A DNA stretch of 64,000 nucleotides from Patulibacter defluvii (lineage in GTDB: Bacteria; Actinomycetota; Thermoleophilia; Solirubrobacterales; Solirubrobacteraceae). Location: contig NZ_JAWZSQ010000019.1 of the NCBI RefSeq assembly GCF_034096925.1, positions 1 through 64,000 of the forward strand, written 5' to 3'. Made by a program: the position numbers and the translations under genes. Below, piece by piece: positions 7,687 to 15,273 of the stretch (within the stretch, counting starts at the first letter, position 1; every line of letters begins with the position of its first letter). The notes beneath the pieces were generated by a model, which had not been told where the DNA came from, did no database searches, and worked only from the letters and a program-made list of their open reading frames with translations.

Positions 7687-8991
7687 GTGCGGTTGTGGAT
7701 CGACAGCAGGAGCAGCGGCGCGGCCGCCCCGCCGCTGGGGCCGGCGTTCGGCTGGCTGTGGGCGGCCTTCGCGGTCAGCACGATCGGCACCTGGCTGGCC
7801 TTCGACGCCTTCGCCCTGATCGCGGTGCTGGTGCTCGACGCGGGCCCGGCGGCGGTCTCGGGGCTGGCGGCGGCGGGCCTGGCGGTCGCGGCGGTGGTGG
7901 CGGTGCCGCTGGGACCGTGGGTCGAGCGGCGACCGAAGCGGCGGGTGATGGTGGCGATGGACCTGCTGCGGTTCGCGGCCCTGGCGACGGTGCCGCTGGC
8001 CGTCGCCCTCGGGCGGCTGACGATGGTCCAGCTGGTGGCGGTGGCGGTCGTGGTGGGGGCGAGCGACATCGCCTTCCGGGCGGCGAGCGGCGCCTGCCTG
8101 AAGGCGCTGGTGCCGGCCCCGCAACTGGTCCGCGCGACCGGCCGGCTGGAGGCGACGAGCTGGACGGCGACGATGGTCGGGCCGCCGCTCGGCGGGGCGG
8201 CGATCGCGCTGCTGGGGCCGGCGGCGACGATCCTGGCCAACGCGGTCAGCCACCTGCTCTCGGCGGCGGCGCTGCGGGCGATCCCGGGCGGAGAGCCGGC
8301 CCCGCCGACGACCGCCGCGAGCGGCGCGACCGGGCGCCCGCGGCCGGCCGAGCTGGTCGAGGGCTGGCGGTTCCTGCTGCGGCGGCCACCGCTGCGGGCG
8401 CTGCTGCTGAACACGGTCCTCGTCAACGGCCTGATCCTGGCCGTTCAGCCGCTGGTGGCGGTGCTGATGCTGGGGCGGCTCGGGTTCGCCCCCTGGCAGT
8501 ACGCGCTGGCCTTCGGCGCGCCCTGCGTCGGCGGGCTGGTCGGGTCGCGGCTCGCGCCGTGGCTGGTCGCGCGCTGGGGCACGGCGACGGTGCTGCGGCG
8601 CACGGGCACCTGGCGGGCCTTCTGGTCGGTCGGCCTGGCCGCGGTCGTCCCCGGGCCGGGCGGCCTGCTGCTGGTGCTCGCCGTCCAGCTGGGCCTGGTC
8701 ACCTGCGCCGGCCTCTTCAGCTCGGTCCTGGCCGCCCACCGCCTGGCCGCGGTCGACGACGGCCGCGTGGCCCGCGTGCTCGCCGCCTGGTCGACCACCA
8801 GCAACGCGACGGTCGCCGTCCTGACCGCCCTCTGGGGCCTGCTGGCCGGGCTGGTCGGCCTGCGGGCGGCGATCGCGGCGGCGGGCCTGCTGCTGTGGCT
8901 GACGCCGCTGCTGCTGCGCGGGACCGATGAGTTCCGCCGCCGCCCGCGGTCTTGGTCCGCGAAGCGCTTCCGCACGACCCGCCCGCTGTGA
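7687..8991 (+). CDS. MFS transporter
   Basis: 434 residues from GTG at 7687 (MRLWIDSRSSG), which places the first membrane helix (FGWLWAAFAVSTIGTWLAFDAFALIAVLV) after a short cytoplasmic tail. About twelve hydrophobic segments alternate with short charged loops such as VERRPKRRVMVAMD, the conserved loop between helices 2 and 3 of the major facilitator superfamily. The sequence is closest in style to the macrolide/enterobactin exporter group (DUF894/MFS_3). An efflux role is inferred from the divergent LysR gene; the substrate is unknown. Confidence 0.85.
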   Translation: MRLWIDSRSSGAAAPPLGPAFGWLWAAFAVSTIGTWLAFDAFALIAVLVLDAGPAAVSGLAAAGLAVAAVVAVPLGPWVERRPKRRVMVAMDLLRFAALATVPLAVALGRLTMVQLVAVAVVVGASDIAFRAASGACLKALVPAPQLVRATGRLEATSWTATMVGPPLGGAAIALLGPAATILANAVSHLLSAAALRAIPGGEPAPPTTAASGATGRPRPAELVEGWRFLLRRPPLRALLLNTVLVNGLILAVQPLVAVLMLGRLGFAPWQYALAFGAPCVGGLVGSRLAPWLVARWGTATVLRRTGTWRAFWSVGLAAVVPGPGGLLLVLAVQLGLVTCAGLFSSVLAAHRLAAVDDGRVARVLAAWSTTSNATVAVLTALWGLLAGLVGLRAAIAAAGLLLWLTPLLLRGTDEFRRRPRSWSAKRFRTTRPL

Positions 8992-9050
8992 CAGGGTGCG
9001 GCGCGCGGGAAGCGCGACTTCCCACCTCACCGACCCGGAGCACCACCGCC

Positions 9051-9626
9051 ATGCGCCCCCTGATCGCCACCTCGTTCATGTCCCTCGACGGCGTCGTCGA
9101 GGCGCCCGGCGGGGAGCCGGGCTACCGCAACGCCGGCTGGACCTTCCAGGACATCGAGTTCCGGCCCGAGGCCTACGAGCTGAAGGGCCGTGAGCAGGAG
9201 GAGGCCGGCGCGATGCTGATCGGCCGCGTCAGCTACGAGGCGTTCGCTCCGGTCTGGCCGACGATGACCGAGGAGTTCCCGCGCTACAACGCGATGCCGA
9301 AGTACGTGGTCTCGACCACCCTCCAGGAGGACGACCTGGTCGAGAACTGGGGCGAGATCACGATCCTCCGCTCGCTCGACGACGTCGCGGCGCTGAAGCG
9401 GACCGAGGGCGGGCCGATCTCGATCCACGGCAGCGCGACGCTCAACCGCAACCTCGCCGACGCCGCCCTGATCGACCGCTACCACCTGCTCGTCTTCCCG
9501 ACCCTGCTCGGGGCCGGCAAGCGGCTGTTCAGCGACAGCGACAAGGACAAGCAGATGCTGAACCTGGTCGAGAGCGAGTCCTATCCGAACGGGATCCAGA
9601 AGCTGATCTACGACGTGGTGCGCTAG
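9051..9626 (+). CDS. Dihydrofolate reductase-like (RibD C-terminal) family protein
   Basis: 191 residues from ATG at 9051. MRPLIATSFMSLDGVVEAPGG is the signature opening of the RibD_C/DHFR-like reductases common in actinomycetes. It continues with AMLIGRVSYEAFAPVWP, YVVSTTLQ, ISIHGSATLNRNL and LLVFPTLLGAGKRLF, the NADPH-binding part of the fold. These proteins are usually annotated as NADPH-dependent reductases without a known substrate; a role in riboflavin synthesis is unlikely because the deaminase domain is absent. It is followed by a repeat-rich gap. Confidence 0.88.
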   Translation: MRPLIATSFMSLDGVVEAPGGEPGYRNAGWTFQDIEFRPEAYELKGREQEEAGAMLIGRVSYEAFAPVWPTMTEEFPRYNAMPKYVVSTTLQEDDLVENWGEITILRSLDDVAALKRTEGGPISIHGSATLNRNLADAALIDRYHLLVFPTLLGAGKRLFSDSDKDKQMLNLVESESYPNGIQKLIYDVVR

Positions 9627-9652
9627 CCCGGCCCGCGGGCGCGGGGCGCCAG

Positions 9653-9733
9653 CCGTGCGACGTTCGCCGTCACCGGCAGGGGTCAACGTGACACGCCGGC
9701 GGACGGACGGCCGCCGTGCGACGTTCGCCCCGC
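9653..9733. repeat. Degenerate REP-like element cluster
   Basis: Two copies of CCGTGCGACGTTCGCC (9653-9668 and 9714-9729) flank a diverged opposite arm (GGTCAACGTGACAC, about 9680-9693). The parts can pair as an imperfect hairpin. The same arm sequence recurs in the two better-preserved elements at 10469-10524 and 10536-10585, so this is an older or degenerate member of the same family. Confidence 0.55.
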
Positions 9734-9752
9734 CCCGGCCCGCCCCGCCCCG

Positions 9753-10086
9753 CTAGCCCGGGCCGCCGCCGAAGCCGATCTGGTTGCCGTCGGGGTCGCG
9801 GAAGATCGCCTTCCGAACGCCGTTGGCGTAGGTCTCGGTGGTGCTCGGCTCCAGGCCGCGCTCGGCGATCCCGGCCAGCAGCCCGTCGAGGTCGCCGACG
9901 AAGACCGTCGGCCGCCCGTGGCCGGCGTGCTCCGGCTCCTCGGCGACCGCCAGGTAGCGGTGCTCGGCCAGCTCCCAGACCGCCTCGGTCGCGTGGGCGA
10001 GGAAGGCCGGCTCGCGACCGAGCAGCCGCTCGTACCAGGGCCGCGAAGTCGCGCACGTCGACGCAGGCGAAGAGGTCGATCTCCAC
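9753..10086 (-). pseudogene. VOC (glyoxalase/bleomycin-resistance) family gene with a frameshift
   Basis: The GTG at 10086 opens a normal VOC N-terminus (MEIDLFACVDVRDFAA), but the rest of the domain (WYERLLGREPAFLAHATEAV, YLAVAEEPEHAGHGRPTVFVGDLDG, AIFRDPDGNQIGFG) is in another frame. The break is near 10035-10041, where GCGGCCCTGGTAC joins the two parts. Relatives read as AALPWYERLLG here, so the join is explained if one of two tandem CCCTG copies was lost, a 5-bp deletion. This is either a true pseudogene or a sequencing error. The stop is at 9753-9755. Confidence 0.7.
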
Positions 10087-10137
10087 GGACCGATCCTAGC
10101 CGCGGCGGCGCCACCAGCCGGCACTACGATCCCGACG

Positions 10138-10467
10138 GTGACCGGCCGCTCGATCGCCCTCTTCGTCCTCGCCGCGCTGCTCGAGATCGGCGGTGCCTGG
10201 CTCGTCTGGCAGGGCGTGCGCGAGCACCGCGGCCTGATCTGGGTCGGCGCGGGCGTGATCGCGCTCGGGCTCTACGGCTTCGTCGCGACCCTCCAGCCCG
10301 ACGCCGAGTTCGGCCGGATCCTGGCCGCCTACGGCGGGGTCTTCGTGGCCGGATCGCTGGTCTGGGGGATGGTCGCGGACGGCTACCGGCCCGACCGCTG
10401 GGACGTCGCCGGGGCCCTGGTCTGCTTGGCCGGCGTCGGCCTGATCATGTACGCGCCACGGACCTAG
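10138..10467 (+). CDS. ynfA: UPF0060/YnfA family small membrane protein
   Basis: A 109-residue integral membrane protein with four predicted helices. It has the YnfA signatures ALLEIGGAWLVWQGVREHRG at the N-terminus, ALGLYGFVATLQPDAEFGRILAAYGGVF in the middle and DGYRPDRWDVAGALVCLAGVGLI near the end. The family is sometimes linked to small-multidrug-resistance-like transport, but its function is not established. Start is GTG at 10138. A REP-like palindrome begins 2 bp after its stop codon. Confidence 0.92.
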   Translation: MTGRSIALFVLAALLEIGGAWLVWQGVREHRGLIWVGAGVIALGLYGFVATLQPDAEFGRILAAYGGVFVAGSLVWGMVADGYRPDRWDVAGALVCLAGVGLIMYAPRT

Positions 10468-10468
10468 A

Positions 10469-10524
10469 GGGGGCGAACGTCGCACGGCGCGGCGCCGCCG
10501 TCCGGGGGTGCGACGTTCAGCCCC
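10469..10524. repeat. REP-like palindromic element
   Basis: The arm GGGCGAACGTCGCAC (10471-10485) is complementary to GTGCGACGTTC-A-GCCC (10508-10523) apart from one position, around a GC-rich 22-bp loop. It begins 2 bp after the YnfA stop. Its right arm contains the TCA that is the stop codon of the opposite-strand cation transporter gene, so part of this element is coding. Confidence 0.65.
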
Positions 10525-11272
10525 GCCCGTGACGGTGAACGTCGCATGGGGCAGTGGCGCCGTCGCGGGGTGCGACGTTCGCCCCACGCTCCGCGGACGT
10601 CGCGGCGCAGCAGCCGTCGGGCGTCCCGCGCCAGAGCCCGACGCACTCCCGGACCGCGATCGCCGAGATCACCACCGCCGCGATCGGGTCGACGAACGCC
10701 AGCCCGGCCCCGGCGCCGATCAGCGCCACCAGCGCCGCCGCGGCCTGGGCGGCGCAGAGCAGGTTCTGGACGCCCTCGCCGGCCGTCGCGTCCGAGTCCA
10801 GCCGCACCGCCAGCCGCAGCTTCGCCCGGCCGAGCAGCGGCATCAGCACGACGGCGGTCGCGGTGACCGCGATCCCGACCGTGCTGGCGTGCGCCGGTCC
10901 GCCGCCCAGCAGCTTGGCGAACGCCTCGTAGAGGAAGTACGGCACCAGCAGCAGGAAGCTGCCGGCCACCCACCGCTGGGCCGTCCGCTCGCTGGTGGGG
11001 GAGAAGGTCCGCCGGCCGCTGAAGCGCCAGATGATCGTCACCGACGCCAGCCCCTCGACGAACGACGACGCGCCCCAGACCAGCAGCGAGAGCGAGTCCG
11101 CCTGGGCGCCGGCCAGCAGCCCGACCACGCCCTCCATTCCCATCCACAGCAGCGAGAACCACGACAGCTGCCGGGCTCGCCGGGCCGCTCGCAGCCAGCC
11201 CGAGTCGACCGCGACCGGACCGGCGACCGGGGCCGTGACGAACGTCAGCGGCAGCTCGACCGGCCGGCTCAC
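10517..11272 (-). CDS. Cation transporter, cation-diffusion-facilitator-like
   Basis: 251 residues from GTG at 11272, overlapping the stop of the upstream ArsR-type regulator by 4 bp. The membrane segments include SWFSLLWMGMEGVVGLLAG, FVEGLASVTIIW and ALVALIGAGAGLAFVDPIAAVVISAIAVRE. This pattern, with RLDSDATAGEGVQN before the fifth helix, matches a short actinobacterial CDF-like family. Export of Zn, Cd or Pb from the cytoplasm is inferred from the CadC-type regulator. The native protein probably ended near GTPDGCCAA; the last 20 or so residues (GANVAPRDGATAPCDV...) are translated from REP-like repeats. Confidence 0.8.
   Translation of the reverse strand: MSRPVELPLTFVTAPVAGPVAVDSGWLRAARRARQLSWFSLLWMGMEGVVGLLAGAQADSLSLLVWGASSFVEGLASVTIIWRFSGRRTFSPTSERTAQRWVAGSFLLLVPYFLYEAFAKLLGGGPAHASTVGIAVTATAVVLMPLLGRAKLRLAVRLDSDATAGEGVQNLLCAAQAAAALVALIGAGAGLAFVDPIAAVVISAIAVRECVGLWRGTPDGCCAATSAERGANVAPRDGATAPCDVHRHGRG
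10536..10585. repeat. REP-like palindromic element inside the 3' end of the CDF gene
   Basis: GAACGTCGCA (10537-10546) and TGCGACGTTC (10571-10580) form perfect 10-bp arms with flanking partial pairing (GGTGAAC... and ...GTTCGCCCC). It lies wholly within the reading frame of the cation transporter and encodes part of its unusual C-terminal tail. Together with the element at 10469-10524 it looks like a tandem pair. Confidence 0.65.
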
Positions 11273-11607
11273 GGCAGCGGCACCTCGGCGACCGCCGCCA
11301 GCAGCGCTCGCCCCGCCGGGGTCAGCGACGCGAACACGATCCGGCCTTCGCGGCGGCTCTCGACCAGGCCCGCCTGGCGCAGCCGCTTGAGGTGGTGCGA
11401 GACGGTCTTGTCGCTCTGGCCGGTGATCCAGCCCAGGTCGCAGCCGCACAGCTCGGCCTCGGCCAGCGCCTCCGCGATCAGCAGCCGCGTCGGGTCGCCG
11501 AGCAGCTTCAGCCGCTCGGCGCGGGCGGCCGTCCGCGCCGGGTCGAGCCGCCGCCGCAGGCCCTCGGCGGTCTCCAGGTCGAGGCAGAGCAGATCGCAGT
11601 GGTCCAC
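11269..11607 (-). CDS. ArsR/SmtB-family metal-sensing repressor, CadC-like
   Basis: 112 residues from GTG at 11607. It carries the four cysteines of an alpha3N metal site: C5 and C9 in the N-terminal arm (VDHCDLLCLD) and C55/C57 in ELCGCDL, the same spacing as C7/C11 and C58/C60 of CadC. This predicts sensing of Cd, Pb, Bi or Zn. The winged HTH is TGQSDKTVSHHLKRLRQAGLVESRREGR. It is coupled to the downstream cation exporter by a 4-bp overlap, and a dyad immediately upstream (11617-11632) is the likely operator. Confidence 0.9.
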   Translation of the reverse strand: MDHCDLLCLDLETAEGLRRRLDPARTAARAERLKLLGDPTRLLIAEALAEAELCGCDLGWITGQSDKTVSHHLKRLRQAGLVESRREGRIVFASLTPAGRALLAAVAEVPLP

Positions 11608-11616
11608 GACGAACAG

Positions 11617-11632
11617 TCTAACGTGCGTTAGA
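11617..11632. promoter_or_regulatory. Candidate operator TCTAAC-N4-GTTAGA
   Basis: A perfect 6-bp inverted repeat with GTGC between the arms, 9 bp upstream of the ArsR-type gene and 9 bp upstream of the divergent methyltransferase start. A repressor bound here would block both promoters. Confidence 0.5.
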
Positions 11633-11641
11633 GTGATTGCC

Positions 11642-12265
11642 ATGCTCTCGCTCGTCCGCGCCGCCGTATCCCGCCAGCTGGCGCACCCCGCGGGCCCGGC
11701 CGGGCGGATCGTGGCCGCGCTGATGAACCGCGGCAACCGCGGCCTCAACCAGCGCGCGATCGAGCGGCTGGAGCTGGCGGCCGACTCGCGGGTGCTCGAC
11801 CTCGGCTTCGGCGGCGGCGTCACGCTGCCGACGCTGCTGGCGCGGGCCGCCCACGTGGTCGCGATCGACCGCGCGCCGGAGATGGTCGCCGCGGCCCGCC
11901 GGCGCCACCCCGACGCGGTCGCCGGCGGCCGGCTCGACCTGCGCACGGGGCAGGTCGACCCGCTGCCGCTGGCCGACGGCGCCGTCGACCGGATCCTGAC
12001 CGTCAACACCGTCTACTTCTGGCCCGACCTGCCCGCCGCGCTGGCCGAGCTGCGGCGGGTGCTGGCGCCCGGCGGGCGGCTGGTGATCGGGATCCGCGAC
12101 GGCCCGGTGATGGACCAGGTCGACCGCGCCCTCTTCACCGTCCGCCCGCCCGCCGAGCTGGCCGCGGCCCTGCGCGAGGCCGGCTTCGCGCGGGTCGCGG
12201 TCGACTCGGCGGCCGACGGCTCCAGCCACCTGCTGGTGGCCGATCTGCCTCAGCCGCCGACGTAG
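11642..12265 (+). CDS. Class I SAM-dependent methyltransferase
   Basis: 207 residues. Motif I is VLDLGFGGG (residues 51-59), followed by VVAIDRAPEMVAAARRRHPD (motif II/acidic loop), DPLPLADGAVDRILTVNTVYFW and LAPGGRLVIGIRD, a complete Rossmann methyltransferase of the UbiE/COQ5 type. It diverges from the metal-sensor operon and shares its operator, so it may be metal- or metalloid-induced. It lacks the conserved cysteines of ArsM, so arsenite methylation is not supported. The 3' end overlaps the UvrA-like gene by 16 bp. Confidence 0.85.
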   Translation: MLSLVRAAVSRQLAHPAGPAGRIVAALMNRGNRGLNQRAIERLELAADSRVLDLGFGGGVTLPTLLARAAHVVAIDRAPEMVAAARRRHPDAVAGGRLDLRTGQVDPLPLADGAVDRILTVNTVYFWPDLPAALAELRRVLAPGGRLVIGIRDGPVMDQVDRALFTVRPPAELAAALREAGFARVAVDSAADGSSHLLVADLPQPPT

Positions 12266-14625
12266 GCGGCCAGGTGCTCGCCGGTCAGCGAGCCGTGCCT
12301 CTTCCAGTCGCCGACGAGGTCGGCCGGGGTGCCCTCGAAGACCACCCGTCCGCCGTCGTGGCCGGCGCCGGGCCCGAGGTCGATGATCCAGTCGGCGTGG
12401 GCCATCACCGCCTGGTGGTGCTCGATCACGATCACCGACTTGCCGTCGTCGACCAGCCCGTCGAGCAGGCCCAGCAGCTGCTCGACGTCGGCCAGGTGGA
12501 GGCCGGTGGTCGGCTCGTCGAGGACGTAGATCCCGCCCTTCTCGGCCATGTGGACGGCCAGCTTCAGCCGCTGCCGCTCGCCGCCGGAGAGCGTGTTCAG
12601 CGGCTGCCCGAGCCCGACGTAGCCGAGCCCGACGTCGGCCAGGCGGCGGACGATCTTGTGCGCCGCGGCCAGCTTGCCGTCGCCCTCGGCGAAGAACGCG
12701 ACCGCCTCGTCGACCGGCATCGCCAGCACCTCGGCGATGTCCTTGCCGCCGAACCGGTACTCCAGCACCTCGGCCTGGAAGCGCTTGCCCTCGCAGTCCT
12801 CGCAGGGGGTCGAGACGGTGTCCATGAAGCCGAGCTCGGTGACGATCACCCCGGCGCCCTTGCAGGTCGGGCAGGCGCCCTCGGAGTTGGCGCTGAAGAG
12901 CGCCGGCTTGACCCCGTTGGCCTTCGCGAACGCCTTCCGGATCGGCTCCAGCAGCCCGGTGTAGGTGGCGGGGTTGCTGCGCCGCGAGCCCTTGATCGCG
13001 CCCTGGTCGACCGCCACCACGCCGTCGCGGCCGGCGACCGATCCATGGATCAGCGAGCTCTTGCCCGATCCGGCGACCCCGGTCACCACGCACAGCACCC
13101 CCAGCGGCACGTCGACGTCGACGTCCTGCAGGTTGTGGGTGCTGGCGCCGCGGATCTCCAGCTGCTCGGTCGCGGTCCGGACCTGGTCCTTCAGCGTCGC
13201 GCGGTCGTCGAGGTGACGCCCGGTCAGGGTGCCGCTGGCCCGCAACCCGTCGACGGTGCCCTCGAAGACCACCTCGCCGCCGGCCGCGCCGGCCCCGGGA
13301 CCGAGGTCGACGACGTGGTCGGCGATCGCGATCGCCTCCGGCTTGTGCTCGACCACCAGCACCGTGTTGCCCTTGTCGCGCAGCCGCAGCAGCAGCTCGT
13401 TCATCCGCTCGATGTCGTGCGGGTGGAGCCCGATCGTCGGCTCGTCGAAGACGTAGGTGGTATCGGTCAGCGACGACCCCAGGTGGCGGATCATCTTCAC
13501 CCGCTGGGCCTCGCCGCCGGAGAGCGTGCCCGACGGCCGGTCGAGGCTCAGGTAGCCGAGGCCGATCGCGGTGAACGAGTCGAGCAGGTGCTGGAGCCCA
13601 CCCAGCAGCGGCGCGGCCGACGGCTCGTCGAGCGCCCGGATCCACTCGGCCAGGTCGCTGATCTGCATCGCGCAGAGCTCGGCGATGTTGGCCCCGCCGA
13701 CCTTCGACGAGCGCGCCGACTCGCTCAGGCGGGTGCCGTCGCAGTCGGGGCAGGTGGTGAAGGCGACCGCGCGGTCGACGAACTTGCGGACGTGCGGCTG
13801 CAGCGCCTCGCGGTCCTTCGACAGCATCGACTTCTGGATCTTGGGGATCACGCCCTCGTAGGTGAGGTTGACCCCCTCGACCTTGATCTTGATCGGCTCG
13901 CTGTGGAGCAGGATCTCCCGCTCCTTCTTCGTGTACTTCGCGATCGGCTTGTCGAGGTCGAGCCCCGAGCCGCGGAAGAGCCGGCCCTGCCAGCCGTCCA
14001 TGCTGTAGCCGGGCACGGTCAGCGCGCCCTCGTTGAGCGACTTCGACTCGTCGTAGAGCGCGGTCAGGTCGATGTCCGAGATCCGGCCCATCCCCTCGCA
14101 GCGCGGGCACATGCCGCCCAGGTAGACCCGCTTGCGGACGACGACCCGCTCGCCGGGGCCCTTGTCGACCGACATCGCCCCACTGGCGGTGCGGGTCGGG
14201 ACGTTGAACGAGAAGGCCTGCGACGAGCCGATGTGGGGATCGCCGAGGCGGCTGAACAGCATCCGCAGCATCGCGTTGGCGTCGGTCACGGTGCCGACGG
14301 TCGAGCGCGGGTTCGCGCCCAGCCGCTCCTGATCGACGACGATCGCCGTCGTCAGCCCCTCCAGCAGGTCGACGTCGGGACGGGCCAGCGACGGCATGAA
14401 GCCCTGGACGAAGGCGCTGTAGGTCTCGTTGATCATCCGCTGCGACTCGGCGGCGACCGTGCCGAAGACGAGCGAGCTCTTGCCGGATCCGGAGACCCCG
14501 GTGAAGGCGGTCAGCCGCCGCTTGGGCAGCTCGACGCTGACGTCCTTGAGGTTGTTCTCGCGTGCGCCCTGGACGCGGATCAGGTCGTGGCTGTCGGCGG
14601 CGTGCGGGGCGGGGGCCTTGCTCAT
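12250..14625 (-). CDS. UvrA-like ABC ATPase (short, drug-resistance type)
   Basis: 791 residues from ATG at 14625, against about 950 for canonical UvrA. It has both ABC modules: Walker A GVSGSGKSSL (about 43-52) and GVAGSGKSSL, signatures LSGGEAQRVKM and LSGGERQRLKL, and Walker B/D-loop segments FDEPTIGLH and LDEPTTGLH. Four CxxC pairs (CPRC, CPDC, CPTC, CEDC) give two zinc modules. It belongs to the UvrA-like family that includes daunorubicin-resistance DrrC; members may release intercalated drugs from DNA. No uvrB or uvrC is nearby. Classical excision repair is therefore unlikely. Confidence 0.88.
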   Translation of the reverse strand: MSKAPAPHAADSHDLIRVQGARENNLKDVSVELPKRRLTAFTGVSGSGKSSLVFGTVAAESQRMINETYSAFVQGFMPSLARPDVDLLEGLTTAIVVDQERLGANPRSTVGTVTDANAMLRMLFSRLGDPHIGSSQAFSFNVPTRTASGAMSVDKGPGERVVVRKRVYLGGMCPRCEGMGRISDIDLTALYDESKSLNEGALTVPGYSMDGWQGRLFRGSGLDLDKPIAKYTKKEREILLHSEPIKIKVEGVNLTYEGVIPKIQKSMLSKDREALQPHVRKFVDRAVAFTTCPDCDGTRLSESARSSKVGGANIAELCAMQISDLAEWIRALDEPSAAPLLGGLQHLLDSFTAIGLGYLSLDRPSGTLSGGEAQRVKMIRHLGSSLTDTTYVFDEPTIGLHPHDIERMNELLLRLRDKGNTVLVVEHKPEAIAIADHVVDLGPGAGAAGGEVVFEGTVDGLRASGTLTGRHLDDRATLKDQVRTATEQLEIRGASTHNLQDVDVDVPLGVLCVVTGVAGSGKSSLIHGSVAGRDGVVAVDQGAIKGSRRSNPATYTGLLEPIRKAFAKANGVKPALFSANSEGACPTCKGAGVIVTELGFMDTVSTPCEDCEGKRFQAEVLEYRFGGKDIAEVLAMPVDEAVAFFAEGDGKLAAAHKIVRRLADVGLGYVGLGQPLNTLSGGERQRLKLAVHMAEKGGIYVLDEPTTGLHLADVEQLLGLLDGLVDDGKSVIVIEHHQAVMAHADWIIDLGPGAGHDGGRVVFEGTPADLVGDWKRHGSLTGEHLAAYVGG

Positions 14626-14669
14626 CGGGTCTCCGGTGCGGTCTCGGCGGGACGCGGGGAAGGGTCGGG

Positions 14670-15125
14670 TCAGGCCAGCCAGCGGCCGTCGCGCAGCAGC
14701 TCGCGGTCGGCCAGCTCGTTCACCTCGCGCCAGGCCTGGATCCGGCGCGGGGTGACGCGGAACCAGCGGTACGGCGTGGCCAGCGTACGGGGATCGAAGC
14801 CGGTGCGGGCCGCGAAGCGGTCGCCGCGGGCGGCCGGCAGCGCGTCGAGCGGCAGCGTCTCGACGTCGCCGTCGATCATCGTCACGTCGCGGGTCGGTCC
14901 GAGGCCCAGCCGGGCGCGGCCGGCGGCGGCCAGGTTGCGGCCGGTCGGGCTGTCGGCGGGGGTCGCCAGCAGCAGCGTCTCGCCGTCCCAGTCGAACGAC
15001 AGCGGCACCAGGTACGGCTGGCCGTCGGCCGACGCGCTGGCCAGCCACAGGTCGACGTCGTCGGCCAGCCGTCGCTCGCTGTCGCGGCGGCGCTGGGCGC
15101 GGGAGCGGGGGAGGGCGCCGGTCAT
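14670..15125 (-). CDS. Pyridoxamine 5'-phosphate oxidase-like (PPOX, split-barrel) protein
   Basis: 151 residues from ATG at 15125. DVDLWLASASADGQPYLVPLSFDWDGETLLLATPADSPTGRNL matches the split-barrel flavin/F420-binding family, with ARLGLGPTRDVTMIDG following. The domain is small, like actinobacterial F420-dependent PPOX proteins, which reduce diverse substrates. The cofactor cannot be decided between FMN and F420. It lies upstream of the UvrA-like gene in the same direction with a 44-bp gap, so they may be co-transcribed. Confidence 0.8.
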   Translation of the reverse strand: MTGALPRSRAQRRRDSERRLADDVDLWLASASADGQPYLVPLSFDWDGETLLLATPADSPTGRNLAAAGRARLGLGPTRDVTMIDGDVETLPLDALPAARGDRFAARTGFDPRTLATPYRWFRVTPRRIQAWREVNELADRELLRDGRWLA

Positions 15126-15191
15126 GGGACCGCACGCTAGCCACGGCCGCCCGCCGGCGCTTCTCGATTCCTGACCGCCGGTCGCCAACAC

Positions 15192-15206
15192 GCAACTTTT
15201 GGTTGC
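15192..15206. promoter_or_regulatory. Operator 1, GCAAC-N5-GTTGC
   Basis: GCAACTTTTGGTTGC has perfect 5-bp arms. It is the reverse complement of the second site except at one spacer base, and lies 68 bp before the SRPBCC start. It is a predicted binding site of the ArsR-type regulator encoded in the operon. Confidence 0.55.
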
Positions 15207-15236
15207 ACTCCCTGCCCCGACCCGCTACCTTGATGC

Positions 15237-15251
15237 GCAACCAAACGTTGC
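15237..15251. promoter_or_regulatory. Operator 2, GCAAC-N5-GTTGC
   Basis: GCAACCAAACGTTGC lies 45 bp centre-to-centre from the first site and 23 bp before the ATG at 15274, so it would overlap a promoter or initial transcribed region. Two nearly identical sites before an operon that encodes its own ArsR-type protein indicate autoregulation. Confidence 0.55.
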
Positions 15252-15273
15252 GAATAAGGGAGCGGGCATCGAC

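Noticed and set aside
11642..12265. Arsenite methyltransferase (ArsM)
   Set aside because: The protein has no cysteines at the positions that bind arsenic in ArsM, despite its link to a metal regulator.
12250..14625. Canonical UvrA of nucleotide-excision repair
   Set aside because: At 791 residues it is about 150 residues shorter than UvrA and no uvrB/uvrC is nearby; the UvrA-like resistance family fits better.
12274..15174. Very long plus-strand open frame opposite the UvrA-like gene
   Set aside because: It is opposite a gene with clear conserved ATPase motifs, its translation is low-complexity Val/Asp/Gly/Ala-rich, and such frames arise from high GC content.
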